The notes: generated by a model not told the origin, from the letters alone. Positions 1 through 8,226 are shown, counted from the first letter of the stretch. The stretch: 11,340 nucleotides of DNA from Pseudaestuariivita sp. (GCA_020629995.1 JAHDCH010000020.1:6677-18016); one strand, 5' to 3'. Numbers and translations: made by a program.

Positions 1-781
<781 letters not shown>

Positions 782-787
782 CCGCAC

Positions 788-2608
788 TCAATACCCGCTG
801 TCGCTGGTCAGAACAAAATGGCCCGGCGACACCTCTTCAAACTCGGTTTTGGCCGGTTCGTGCCCGACGGGGTGGATCGGCGACGGGATCGGTTTGAATT
901 GCAGATCGCTTTCAGACGTGCGGCGGCGCGGGTCGGCGATGGGCACAGCCTTCATCAAGGCACGGGTATAGGGGTGCTGCGGGTTCTCGAACACGGCGGC
1001 GCGGGGACCAAGCTCGACGATCCGGCCCAGGTACATCACGCCCACCTGATGGCTGACCCGTTCGACCACGGCCATGTCGTGGCTGATGAACAGGTAGCTG
1101 AGGCCCAGCTCGGCCTGCAATTCCAGCATCAGGTTCAAAACCTGTGCCTGCACGCTGACATCGAGCGCCGAGACAGCCTCGTCCGCCACGATCAGCTTGG
1201 GGTTCAGGGCCAGCGCGCGGGCGATCGCGATCCGCTGGCGCTGACCGCCCGACAATTCGTGCGGGAAGCGGCGCATAAAGCTGCGCGGCAATTCGACCCG
1301 GTCAAACAGCATCTCACATTTGGCGCGGATGTCGTCCGCCGAATAGCCGGCGAAGTTCTTCATCGGCTCGGCCACCTGATCGACCAGCTGCATCTGCGGA
1401 TTGAGCGAGGCAAAAGGGTCCTGAAAGATCATCTGCATATCGGCGCGGGCGCGGCGCAGGCCCTCGGGCTTGAGCGCCATCACGTCCACGCCATCCAGGT
1501 CGATCTGGCCCGACAGAGGCTCGACCAGCCGCAGGATCGACCGGCCCGCGGTGGATTTGCCGCAGCCCGATTCGCCCACCAGGCTGAGCGTCTGCCCTTT
1601 GTTGACGGTGAACGAGATATCCTCGACCGCGTGCACATTGGCGACCTTGCGGCGGAAAAATCCGCCCAGCACGGGGAACCGCGTCGTCAGGTTCCGCACC
1701 TTGAGCAGCGGCTGATCCGTGCCGGGTACGGGCGCGTCATTCTTCAGCTCCTTGCCCAGCAGCTTCATCGGCTCGGGCGCGGCCTTGCCGCGCATCTCGC
1801 CCAGTTTTGGCACGGCGGCCAGCAGCGCCTTGGTGTAGGGATGCTGGGGGTTTTCGAATATCTGTTCGACGGGCCCCTCTTCGACCTTGTTGCCGCGGAA
1901 CATCACGACAACGCGGTCGGCCATCTGGGCGACCACGGCCATGTCATGGGTGATGAACATCACCGCGGTCCCGGTTTCACGCTTGAGCCGGTTCATCAGC
2001 GCCAGGATTTCGGCCTGGATGGTGACGTCGAGCGCGGTTGTCGGCTCGTCCGCGATCAGCAGCCTGGGCTCGCAAGCCAGCGCCATGGCGATCACCACGC
2101 GCTGGCGCATGCCGCCCGACAGCTCGTGCGGATATTGCTCCATCCGGCGCTCGGGCTCGGGGATGCGCACCTGTTTGAGCAGGTCTAGCGCGCGCGCATC
2201 CGCGTCTTTCTGAGACAGGCCCTTGTGCAGGCGCAGCCCTTCGGTCAGCTGGCGGCCCACGGTAAAGACAGGGTTGAGCGCGGTCATCGGCTCTTGGAAG
2301 ATCATGCCGATCTCGTTGCCGCGGATGCCCCGCATCGCAGCGGTGGATTTCTTCGACAGGTCCTCGGGCGCGGCGCCGCCGCGGTCAAAAAGCAGCTCTC
2401 CCTTGGCGATGGCACCGCCGCCAAATTCGACCAGCCGCATCAGCGACAGGGACGACACCGATTTGCCCGATCCCGATTCGCCGACGATGCAGACGGTCTC
2501 GCCGGGGTTTACGTCAAACGATACGTCCTTGACCCCGGCAACCGGGCCATCCTTGGTCTGGAACTCGACGCGAAGGGATTTGAACTGGGCCAGAGGCGTA
2601 TCGAGCAT
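788..2608 (-). CDS. Dpp/Opp-type ABC transporter ATPase, two nucleotide-binding domains fused in one chain
   Basis: A 606-residue protein that joins the DppD-like and DppF-like ATPases, which are separate genes in classical systems; GsiA is a known fused relative. Domain 1 has Walker A GESGSGKS (43-50), Q-loop Gln105, signature LSGGMRQR (163-170), Walker B LLIADEP with Asp187/Glu188 and switch His221. Domain 2 has GESGCGKS (345-352), Gln396, LSGGQRQR (452-459), IVADEA with Asp476/Glu477 and His510. Each domain ends in ENPQHPYT (252-259 and 541-548), the mark of oligopeptide-class ATPases. All catalytic residues are present in both, so both sites should hydrolyse ATP. It would sit on the cytoplasmic face of the two permeases encoded at 4669-6751. 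The ATG at 2608 has AGGA six bases upstream. It is the first gene of the minus-strand operon and is transcribed away from the rest of its transporter. Substrate class (peptide or related) comes from family; the actual substrate is unknown. Confidence 0.95.
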   Translation of the reverse strand: MLDTPLAQFKSLRVEFQTKDGPVAGVKDVSFDVNPGETVCIVGESGSGKSVSSLSLMRLVEFGGGAIAKGELLFDRGGAAPEDLSKKSTAAMRGIRGNEIGMIFQEPMTALNPVFTVGRQLTEGLRLHKGLSQKDADARALDLLKQVRIPEPERRMEQYPHELSGGMRQRVVIAMALACEPRLLIADEPTTALDVTIQAEILALMNRLKRETGTAVMFITHDMAVVAQMADRVVVMFRGNKVEEGPVEQIFENPQHPYTKALLAAVPKLGEMRGKAAPEPMKLLGKELKNDAPVPGTDQPLLKVRNLTTRFPVLGGFFRRKVANVHAVEDISFTVNKGQTLSLVGESGCGKSTAGRSILRLVEPLSGQIDLDGVDVMALKPEGLRRARADMQMIFQDPFASLNPQMQLVDQVAEPMKNFAGYSADDIRAKCEMLFDRVELPRSFMRRFPHELSGGQRQRIAIARALALNPKLIVADEAVSALDVSVQAQVLNLMLELQAELGLSYLFISHDMAVVERVSHQVGVMYLGRIVELGPRAAVFENPQHPYTRALMKAVPIADPRRRTSESDLQFKPIPSPIHPVGHEPAKTEFEEVSPGHFVLTSDSGY

Positions 2609-2636
2609 GGGATTTCCTGATGTGCGGGACGCCCAA

Positions 2637-2666
2637 ACGCTACGCAGCCGCGCGCCGCATTGTCAA
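2637..2666 (-). promoter_or_regulatory. Candidate sigma-70 promoter for the ATPase-VOC-deacetylase operon
   Basis: Read on the minus strand, a perfect -35 hexamer TTGACA (2666-2661) is followed after 18 bases by TAGCGT (2642-2637), a 3/6 match to the -10 consensus. A perfect -35 with a loose -10 is common in alphaproteobacterial housekeeping promoters. Transcription would begin near 2630, giving a leader of roughly 20 bases that contains the AGGA in front of the ATG at 2608. This is a prediction from base pattern only. Confidence 0.45.
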
Positions 2667-2695
2667 ACGGCAAGCCGGTTTCCCCAGCGCAAGGG

Positions 2696-2724
2696 TTGCT
2701 TTTTTCCGAATCTCTGCGTGTCAT
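2696..2724 (+). promoter_or_regulatory. Weak candidate promoter for the binding protein-permease operon
   Basis: TTGCTT (2696-2701), a 17-base spacer starting with a T-run, and TGTCAT (2719-2724; 4/6 match to the -10 consensus). It would give a leader of about 130 bases before the ATG at 2859, room for control elements such as the inverted repeat at 2802-2814. It is the best rightward match I can see but is not strong. Confidence 0.22.
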
Positions 2725-2801
2725 GGCGGCAGGGGTGATGCTGGCCAACGGCCGGACTGCGTGCTGCGTGTTCTGAACGAGTGACCGGTATCCACCCGAA
2801 A

Positions 2802-2814
2802 ACAAACAGTTTGT
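2802..2814. promoter_or_regulatory. Short inverted repeat upstream of the binding-protein gene, possible operator
   Basis: Arms ACAAAC and GTTTGT flank a single central base, about 45 bases before the start codon at 2859. A looser outer pair, GTGAC (2781-2785) and GTCAC (2813-2817), surrounds it. The symmetry could be a transcription-factor site for substrate-dependent control of the importer. At 13 bases it could also be chance, and I cannot match it to a named regulator family. Confidence 0.25.
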
Positions 2815-2858
2815 CACGGTCCCGTATCGGCCATGGCGGACATCTCAGGGAGACATTC

Positions 2859-4574
2859 ATGAAACTGAAATCAGTTTTGATGACCTCGGCCGCAGCGGCC
2901 GTTGCGCTGGCGGGCATGGCCGCAGCCGAGCGCGGCAGCGACGGCGAGGTCAAGATCATTTACTGGCAGGCGCCTTCGATCCTGAACCCGTTCCTGTCGG
3001 GCGGCACCAAGGACGTTGAAAGCGCCTCGATGATCATCGAGCCGCTGGCCCGCTACAACGAAAAGGGCGAGCTGGTCCCCTGGCTGGTCACCGAGATCCC
3101 CACCGTGGACAACGGCGGCGTGAGCGCGGACCTGACCTCGATCACCTGGAAGATCACCCCCGGGCTGACGTGGTCGGACGGGACGGCCTTTACCTCGGCG
3201 GACGTGGCGTTCACCTATGAATACTGCACCGACCCCGAAGGCGGCTGTGCGCAGGTCACCAAGTTCGAAGGTGTCACCAGCGTTGAAACCCCGGACGCGC
3301 TGACCGTTGTGGTCAACTTTGCCGGCCCCACGCCCAACCCCTACGGCCCGTTCGTGGGCGGCGAAAGCCCGATCCTGCAAAAGGCGCAGTTCGAGCAGTG
3401 CAAGGGCGCAGCGGCGCCGACCTGTACCGACCAGAACTTTGGCCCCGTCGGCACCGGCCCCTTTGTGGTGGACGAGTTCAAGCCGAACGACGTGATCGTC
3501 ATGTCGGCCAACCCCAACTACCGTGACCCGGCCAAGCCCGCCTTTGCCAAGGTCACCTTCAAGGGCGGCGGTGACGCAACCGCAGCGGGCCGCGCCGTGA
3601 TGGAAACGGGCGAGTTCGACTATGCCTGGAACCTGCAGCTGGCGCCCGACGTGATCGCGCAGATGCAAGAAGGCGGCAAAGGCACGCCGGTCGCAGGCTT
3701 TGGCCCGCTGGTCGAGCGCCTGATGCTGAACCAGGCCAACCCCGATCCGGCGCGCGGCGACATGCGCTCGGTCAAGGATGACCCGGCGGGCGGCTCCGAG
3801 CACCCGTTCCTGGGCGATCCGGCGGTCTACAAGGCGCTGTCGATGGCGATCGACCGCACGCTGCTGGTCGAAATCGGCTACGGCCAGGCCGGCAAGGTGA
3901 CCTGCAACTGGGTGCCCGCACCCGACGCGTTCAACTCGACTTCGATGATGTGCGACACGCAGGACATGGAAGGCGCCAAGAAGCTGCTGGATGATGCCGG
4001 CATCGTCGACAGCGACGGCGACGGCGTGCGCGAAAAGGACGGCGTTCCGCTCAAGATCCTGTACCAGACCTCGACCAACGCGGTCCGTCAGGACTTCCAG
4101 GCCCTGATCAAGGGCTGGTGGGAAGAGCTGGGCGTGGCAACCGAGCTGCGCAACATCAACGCATCGGTCTTCTTTGGCGGTGACCCGGGCTCGCCCGACA
4201 CGTTCCAGAAGTTCTTTGCCGACGTCGAGATGTATGCCAACACCTTCAACGGCACCGACCCGCAGTCCTACCTGGGCAACGGTCTGTGCGACAAGGCACC
4301 GCGCCCCGACACGCAGTGGCAGGGCGAGAACATCTCGCGCTTCTGCATGCCCGAGTTCGACGCGCTGCACGCCAAGCTGCGTGACACCGCCGGCATCGAG
4401 GCCCGCGCCGAGATCGGCAAACAGCTGAATGACATGATGGTGCAGAACGGCGGGATGATCCCGCTGGTGCACCGCGGCCGCCTGTCGGCCCATGCCAACA
4501 GCCTGGGCGGCGTTGTCCTGAACGTGTGGGACAGCGAACTGTGGAACGTTGCCGACTGGCACCGCATCGACTGA
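2859..4574 (+). CDS. Periplasmic solute-binding protein, family 5 (peptide/nickel class)
   Basis: A 571-residue precursor of the DppA/OppA class, which captures ligand in the periplasm and delivers it to the permease pair. The start ATG at 2859 has AGGGAGA (2847-2853) five bases upstream and opens a clear signal peptide: MKLK, then a hydrophobic Ala-rich stretch to about residue 20, and probable signal peptidase I cleavage after Ala22 or Ala23. There is no lipobox Cys, so it should be soluble. The mature chain shows family-5 features: IIYWQAPSILNPF near the N terminus, WSDGTAFTSADVAFTYEY around 105-122, NPNYRDP, ALSMAIDR near 316-323, and DSDGDGVREKDG near 384-395. It has eight cysteines in four close pairs (123/130, 181/189, 349/365, 477/496), probably disulfides. 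It is the first gene of a plus-strand operon with both permeases downstream. Length is slightly above the usual 500-550. Ligand cannot be deduced. Confidence 0.94.
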   Translation: MKLKSVLMTSAAAAVALAGMAAAERGSDGEVKIIYWQAPSILNPFLSGGTKDVESASMIIEPLARYNEKGELVPWLVTEIPTVDNGGVSADLTSITWKITPGLTWSDGTAFTSADVAFTYEYCTDPEGGCAQVTKFEGVTSVETPDALTVVVNFAGPTPNPYGPFVGGESPILQKAQFEQCKGAAAPTCTDQNFGPVGTGPFVVDEFKPNDVIVMSANPNYRDPAKPAFAKVTFKGGGDATAAGRAVMETGEFDYAWNLQLAPDVIAQMQEGGKGTPVAGFGPLVERLMLNQANPDPARGDMRSVKDDPAGGSEHPFLGDPAVYKALSMAIDRTLLVEIGYGQAGKVTCNWVPAPDAFNSTSMMCDTQDMEGAKKLLDDAGIVDSDGDGVREKDGVPLKILYQTSTNAVRQDFQALIKGWWEELGVATELRNINASVFFGGDPGSPDTFQKFFADVEMYANTFNGTDPQSYLGNGLCDKAPRPDTQWQGENISRFCMPEFDALHAKLRDTAGIEARAEIGKQLNDMMVQNGGMIPLVHRGRLSAHANSLGGVVLNVWDSELWNVADWHRID

Positions 4575-4584
4575 CCCGAAAGAG

Positions 4585-4613
4585 CGGTCGCCCCACCGCG
4601 GGGCGGCTGACCG
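4585..4613 (+). other. Intercistronic stem-loop, first of two, between binding protein and permease
   Basis: Starts ten bases after the binding-protein stop codon. Arms CGGTC-GCCCC (4585-4594) pair with GGGGC (4600-4604) and GACCG (4609-4613) around a five-base loop, with a four-base bulge on the 3' side. No T-run follows, so it is unlikely to be a complete terminator. Together with the palindrome that starts where it ends, it could protect the 3' end of the binding-protein message from exonucleases or slow polymerase. Confidence 0.55.
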
Positions 4614-4640
4614 TAGGATGGGTGCTAGCACCCATCCTAC
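4613..4640. repeat. Perfect 28-bp palindrome, copy 1 of a dispersed GTAGGATGGGTG hairpin
   Basis: The arm GTAGGATGGGTGCT (4613-4626) is followed with no spacer by its exact reverse complement (4627-4640), and TTTT occurs at 4645-4648 four bases later. It lies inside the 94-base gap between the binding protein and the first permease. A 14-base identical arm recurs at 8227-8240. A perfect palindrome of this length is not expected by chance, and its recurrence points to a small dispersed palindromic repeat. By analogy with the REP sequences in the malE-malF gap of E. coli, it may raise binding-protein output relative to the permeases. That role is inference. Confidence 0.85.
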
Positions 4641-4668
4641 ACCCGTTTTCCAAAGGTATGCCCGGTAG

Positions 4669-5736
4669 ATGCTGACCTACACGATCCGTCGCCTGATCCT
4701 TTCGATCCCGACGCTTCTGTTCATCGCCCTTGTCATCTTCATGCTGCTCGAGCTGGCCCCCGGCGATCCGATGGCGCAGGTCCCGCTGACCGTGCCCGCC
4801 GAGGTCAAGGAACAGATGCGCGTCGCGCTTGGCCTCGACCAGCCCTCTTACGTCCGGTTCTGGAAGTGGATTGTGCAGATCTTCTGGATCGAGCCCAAGG
4901 TTTTCATCGACTGGCTGACCACATCGTCGGGCCTGTTCGGCTGGTTGCCGGACACCGCGTTCTACGAGCGCTGTGTAGGCCTGTCGAACCTCGACACCTG
5001 CGATTATCGCGCCCTGTCGTGGCAGACCCGGTCGCCGGTGATCGACATCGTGCTGCAACGCATTCCGCAAACCCTGTGGGTGGTCGGTACGGCTTATGTG
5101 GTCGGCATCCTGATCGCGCTGCCTATCGGCATCTATTCGGCCTACCGGCAGTATTCATGGTTCGACCAGGCCGGCACGTTCGTGTCGATGGTCGGCTTTT
5201 CGGTCCCGCCGTTCTTTTCCGGCGTGCTGGTGATCGTGATCTTCTCGGTCGGGCTGGGATGGTTCCCGTCGATCTACGACACCACTCTGGAAGTGAACAG
5301 CTGGGAAAGCTTCAAGAAGCAGATCAACCAGATGATCCTGCCGGTCATGGTCCTCGCGCTTCAGATCACGGCACAGATCAGCCGCTTCATGCGCGCCTCG
5401 ATGCTGGACAACCTCAATCAGGACTACGTGCGGACCGCCCGCGCCAAGGGGCTGGGCGAGCGCGTGGTCGTCATGGTCCACGTCCTGCGCAACTCGATGA
5501 TCCCGGTGGTCACGGTGATCGCGCTTGGCATCCCGTCGATCTTTGGCGGCGCCATCATCACCGAACAGGTGTTCAAGGTGAACGGCATCGGCCAGATGCT
5601 GATCGGTGCGATCCAGGCCAACGACCTGCCCACCGTGCAGACGCTGACCTTTGTCTTTGCCTTCCTCATCGTCATGTTCAACCTGATCGCGGATGTGCTC
5701 TATGGCATCCTCGACCCGAGGATCCGCTATGAGTGA
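4669..5736 (+). CDS. ABC transporter inner-membrane permease, DppB/OppB class
   Basis: A 355-residue integral membrane protein forming half of the translocation channel. TM1 spans about 9-30 and is followed by ELAPGDPMAQ, the usual DppB N-terminal pattern. A cluster of membrane segments follows from about 132 onward. The cytoplasmic coupling (EAA) loop is at about 252-280 (DYVRTARAKGLGERVVVMVHVLRNSMIPV), the site that docks on the ATPase. The C terminus GILDPRIRYE is typical. It is longer than most DppB proteins because of a roughly 80-residue periplasmic stretch between TM1 and TM2, rich in Trp and Phe and with Cys102 and Cys111. The ATG at 4669 has a weak Shine-Dalgarno: AAAGG at 4652-4656 is 12 bases away. 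It follows two hairpins, so expression is probably lower than that of the binding protein. Its 3' end overlaps the next permease by eight bases. Confidence 0.94.
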   Translation: MLTYTIRRLILSIPTLLFIALVIFMLLELAPGDPMAQVPLTVPAEVKEQMRVALGLDQPSYVRFWKWIVQIFWIEPKVFIDWLTTSSGLFGWLPDTAFYERCVGLSNLDTCDYRALSWQTRSPVIDIVLQRIPQTLWVVGTAYVVGILIALPIGIYSAYRQYSWFDQAGTFVSMVGFSVPPFFSGVLVIVIFSVGLGWFPSIYDTTLEVNSWESFKKQINQMILPVMVLALQITAQISRFMRASMLDNLNQDYVRTARAKGLGERVVVMVHVLRNSMIPVVTVIALGIPSIFGGAIITEQVFKVNGIGQMLIGAIQANDLPTVQTLTFVFAFLIVMFNLIADVLYGILDPRIRYE

Positions 5737-6751
5737 GCCTGTCCCCTCTTCCCCGCTGTCAGCCACCGGACCGCTTCAGGACGAAGTGTCCGTCGATGGC
5801 GAAAGCGCCGTTCTGACATCCCCGCCGCGCAGCCAGTGGCGCGATGTCTGGGACCAGTTCAAGACGCACAAGGGCGCGCTTTTTGGTGCCTTTGTGTTCC
5901 TGTTCATCACCGCAGCCGTGTTCCTTGGGCCGCTGATCTGGCGCGTCGATCCGCAATTTCTGCCCAAGGGCCGCGACTTTCTGAACCTGCGCGACACGCG
6001 CCCCATATGGACCGCGCTGTGGGACAGCGGCGCCAAGGTCACCTGGGCCCACCCGCTGGGCACCGACAACCTGGGCCGCGACACGCTGGCGCGGCTGATG
6101 TTCGGGGGGCGGATCTCGATCGCGGTGGGGCTGACGGCCATGGTGCTGAGCCTGGTGCTGGGCACGGCCGTGGGCGTTGTCGCGGGGTATTTCAAACGGC
6201 TGGATGGCCCGCTCATGCGGCTGACGGACCTGTTTCTGGCGCTGCCCCTGCTGCCGATGATCCTGGTTGCCTCGCTGCTGTTCCGCGACATGCTGGCCGC
6301 GATGTTCGGGATCGAGGGCGGTATTTTCATCCTGATCGTGGCGCTGATCGGGATCACCTCGTGGATGCAGACCGCACGCATCGTGCGCGGCGATGTGCTG
6401 GCCCTGAAAGAGCGCGAGTTCGTGCTGGCGGCCAAATCCATCGGCACCCGCCCCGGCGCGTTGATCCGCCGACACATGCTGCCGAACATCCTGTCGCCGA
6501 TCATGGTGTCGGCCACTCTTGGCATCGCGACGGCGATCATCACCGAGAGCGCCCTGTCGTTCCTTGGCTTTGGCTTTCCGCCCGACTTCCCGACCTGGGG
6601 CCGCCTGCTGAATGATGGCGTTGACCGGCTGGTCAGCTATCCCGAACGGTCGATCCTGCCGGGCATCCTGATCAGTCTGGTGGTGCTGTCGGTGAACTAT
6701 CTGGGTGATGGTCTGCGCGATGCTCTTGATCCGCGGATCCGCGGCCGCTAG
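5729..6751 (+). CDS. ABC transporter inner-membrane permease, DppC/OppC class
   Basis: A 340-residue partner of the preceding permease. An N-terminal cytoplasmic tail of about 45 residues leads to TM1 (about 50-71) in the OppC N-terminal region. The diagnostic HPLGTDNLGRDTLARLMFG is at 108-126, further membrane segments lie between 130 and 215, and the EAA coupling loop EFVLAAKSIGTRPGALIRRHMLPN is at 230-253. ESALSFLGFGFPPDFPTWG follows near 273-291, and the chain ends in ALDPRIRGR. I chose ATG at 5729 because GAGGA (5718-5722) lies six bases before it. It overlaps the upstream permease stop by eight bases, indicating translational coupling and a 1:1 ratio. The longer reading from 5693 would be buried in the first permease. 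A hairpin just after the stop marks the operon end. Substrate is unknown. Confidence 0.94.
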   Translation: MSEPVPSSPLSATGPLQDEVSVDGESAVLTSPPRSQWRDVWDQFKTHKGALFGAFVFLFITAAVFLGPLIWRVDPQFLPKGRDFLNLRDTRPIWTALWDSGAKVTWAHPLGTDNLGRDTLARLMFGGRISIAVGLTAMVLSLVLGTAVGVVAGYFKRLDGPLMRLTDLFLALPLLPMILVASLLFRDMLAAMFGIEGGIFILIVALIGITSWMQTARIVRGDVLALKEREFVLAAKSIGTRPGALIRRHMLPNILSPIMVSATLGIATAIITESALSFLGFGFPPDFPTWGRLLNDGVDRLVSYPERSILPGILISLVVLSVNYLGDGLRDALDPRIRGR

Positions 6752-6769
6752 CCGGGCGACCCAGAAGGT

Positions 6770-6795
6770 GCAGGCCGTCCGGGCCTGCGCTTTAT
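6770..6795 (+). terminator. Probable Rho-independent terminator of the importer operon
   Basis: GCAGGCC (6770-6776) and GGCCTGC (6782-6788) form a GC-rich seven-base stem with a five-base loop, followed by GCTTTATT. It starts 19 bases after the permease stop, in the 40-base gap between convergent genes. The T-run is short and interrupted, so strength is uncertain. On the opposite strand there is no T-run, so it does not obviously serve the DUF3422 gene, whose stop codon overlaps the tail. Confidence 0.6.
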
Positions 6796-8084
6796 TGGCG
6801 TTCGACTTCGCGCCGCAACCGGCGGATCAACAGCCAGACGATCAGCACCACGGGCGGCGCGGCCAAAGCCGTGAGCCAGCCCTTGGACAGGCCCGTCGCC
6901 TCGCCCAGCGGATAAAGCAGATAGCCCGCAAGGCTGACCGCGTAATAGCTGATTGCCACGATCGACAGCCCTTCGACCGTCTTTTGCAGGCGCAGCTGCA
7001 GGTCGGCGCGGCGGTCCATGCTTTCCAGCAGGGCCTGGTTCTGGGCCGAGCGTTCCACCTCGACCCGGGTGCGCAGCAGGTTGCCCGCGCGTTCTGCACG
7101 GGTCGACAGCTGGTGCATCCGCGCCTCGGTGGCCTTGACCGTGCGCATCGCCGGATCGAACCGGCGCATCATGAATTCGTTGAATGTCTGACGCCCGGCA
7201 AAACGTTCTTCGCGCAGCACCTCGATCCGCTGGGCCACGATGGCCTCATACGCCCCGGTTGCACCAAACCGGAACGACGTCTGCGCCACCAGTTTTTCCA
7301 GATCAGCCGAGACGGCCAGCAGGGATTTCAGCGTGCGTTCATGCGCGCTGTCGCTGGCGCTGTCGTCAGCCATGCCCGTCACAAGCCCGGTCAGCTGCGC
7401 CTCGAGCCCGCCCAGCTCGGGGCCGATGGCGCGCACCTTGGCAAGGCCCAGCATCGACATCGCCTTGTATGTCTCGATCTCGCACAGCCGCTGCACGATG
7501 CGCCCCACGCGCTGCGCCCCGGCTTCCTTGGAGGCAAAGACCGCAAGGCGCATGTGCCCTGCGGGATCGATGCGAAAGTCGCCGGCGATCACGGCTGACC
7601 CGTCCAGGATGCGGCTGACCGCAAGGCTTTCGGGCACGAACCAGTCGGTCAGCTTGCGCAGCATCAGCTCTTCGTCGGTCTCGACCTCGACCCGGATCAG
7701 GGCCGATGTCACCCGGCTGCCCGGCGCTTCGGCCAGCCAGTCTTCCGAGAACAGCGCAAAGGTTGCCGCGTCAAAGGGCGCTTCTGCCGTGCCTGCACCA
7801 AAAAGCGTGTAGGTCACGAACTCGGTGTGGCTTTCCCATTTCAGAAGGTGCTTGCCGATCTGCCCAAAGTAATGCGTGGCACCCGGTTGCGGATGCGGCG
7901 CGCCGTAGCGGTCCAGCAGCTTGATCAGATGCGCCAGATCGCGGCTCTTGTCGCGGCCGGCTGCGCCATGTTCAGGCTTGATCGCCAGAAAGGCCGCCCG
8001 GCACGGCGCGTCAAGCGTGGGAAACGGGCGGGCGTGCAGCTCGTTGGCCAGCGCATAGCGGTTCGGCAGATCAGAGATCGGCAT
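6792..8084 (-). CDS. DUF3422 family protein with two C-terminal membrane segments
   Basis: A 430-residue protein recognised as DUF3422 from its N terminus (RYALANELHARPFPTL, then a PCRAAFLAIKPE strand), the WESHTEFVTYTLF stretch and the C-terminal membrane anchor. The middle is soluble and alpha/beta-like. Residues around 325-372 are charged and heptad-like (coiled-coil likely). TM1 is at about 373-394 and TM2 at about 402-421, ending in RRLRREVERQ. The layout suggests a large cytoplasmic domain tethered to the inner membrane. Family function is unknown to me. I chose ATG at 8084 because AAGGA (8097-8093) is eight bases upstream and the protein then starts as relatives do; an in-frame ATG at 8111 would add nine residues with a poorer ribosome site. 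It lies downstream of pntAB on the same strand, but a strong terminator and its own promoter separate it. Confidence 0.88.
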   Translation of the reverse strand: MPISDLPNRYALANELHARPFPTLDAPCRAAFLAIKPEHGAAGRDKSRDLAHLIKLLDRYGAPHPQPGATHYFGQIGKHLLKWESHTEFVTYTLFGAGTAEAPFDAATFALFSEDWLAEAPGSRVTSALIRVEVETDEELMLRKLTDWFVPESLAVSRILDGSAVIAGDFRIDPAGHMRLAVFASKEAGAQRVGRIVQRLCEIETYKAMSMLGLAKVRAIGPELGGLEAQLTGLVTGMADDSASDSAHERTLKSLLAVSADLEKLVAQTSFRFGATGAYEAIVAQRIEVLREERFAGRQTFNEFMMRRFDPAMRTVKATEARMHQLSTRAERAGNLLRTRVEVERSAQNQALLESMDRRADLQLRLQKTVEGLSIVAISYYAVSLAGYLLYPLGEATGLSKGWLTALAAPPVVLIVWLLIRRLRREVERQ

Positions 8085-8131
8085 GGCCCGGTTCCTTGTC
8101 CAGTTGCGCATGACCTAGCAGAGCGCGGCGC

Positions 8132-8160
8132 GATGTAAAGGAATACATATGTATTCTCAA
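8132..8160 (-). promoter_or_regulatory. Candidate promoter of the DUF3422 gene
   Basis: On the minus strand TTGAGA (8160-8155) serves as -35, followed by a 17-base spacer and TACATC (8137-8132) as a weak -10 (3/6). Transcription would start near 8125, leaving about 40 bases before the preferred ATG at 8084. The spacer is mostly filled by the perfect palindrome at 8141-8156, so a bound protein would block the polymerase. Confidence 0.4.
8141..8156. promoter_or_regulatory. Perfect 16-bp palindrome, candidate repressor operator for DUF3422
   Basis: GAATACATATGTATTC is fully self-complementary, and its AT-rich core stands out in very GC-rich surroundings. It overlaps the candidate -35 box and fills most of the spacer, the classic place for a dimeric repressor (GntR-, MarR- or TetR-type sites have this kind of symmetry). 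I cannot name the regulator, and no regulator gene is in the window. Confidence 0.55.
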
Positions 8161-8176
8161 AGTGTTACCGCCACCG

Positions 8177-8220
8177 CACAAAAACGGGGCGCTCAGGTCT
8201 GCCTGGCGCCCCGTTTTGTG
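8177..8220 (-). terminator. Strong Rho-independent terminator after pntB
   Basis: The outer arms AAAACGGGGCGC (8181-8192) and GCGCCCCGTTTT (8206-8217) pair perfectly over 12 bases, extended by CACA/TGTG outside. A small inner stem CAGG/CCTG (8194-8197 with 8202-8205) closes a four-base loop. On the minus strand the stem is followed by a run of five T. It lies about 40 bases past the pntB stop and should end the pntAB transcript. The T-run on the other side means it can also work rightward. It separates pntAB from the DUF3422 promoter. Confidence 0.88.
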
Positions 8221-8226
8221 ACATGT

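Larger units (their letters stand above)
2609..2858. other. 250-bp divergent intergenic region between the two transporter operons
   Basis: This gap must hold the promoters and leaders of both the ATPase-VOC-deacetylase operon (leftward) and the binding protein-permease operon (rightward). I see no convincing small gene. Visible elements are a good leftward promoter candidate (2637-2666), a weak rightward one (2696-2724), a short inverted repeat (2802-2814), and ribosome binding sites at both ends. No regulator gene lies nearby, so any transcription factor acting here is encoded elsewhere. Confidence 0.8.

Noticed and set aside
2781..2858. Upstream in-frame ATG at 2781 as the start of the binding protein
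   Set aside because: It would place 26 charged residues before an obvious signal peptide, and the ATG at 2859 has a good AGGGAGA ribosome site.
2871..4631. 586-codon open frame on the minus strand, antisense to the binding-protein gene
   Set aside because: Same mirror-frame effect: the sense strand has a signal peptide, ribosome site and family-5 motifs, while the antisense product is low-complexity Val/Asp/Gly/Arg/His with no domain.
4658..4675. Five-codon mini-ORF (ATG CCC GGT AGA TGC then TGA) overlapping the start of the first permease, possible leader peptide
   Set aside because: Its AAAGG is only one base from its ATG, too close for efficient initiation, and no regulatory codon run is present. 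Most likely chance.
6728..6739. GATCCGCGGATC palindrome at the end of the second permease
   Set aside because: It lies wholly in coding sequence for the conserved DPRIRGR tail and is explained by codon choice.
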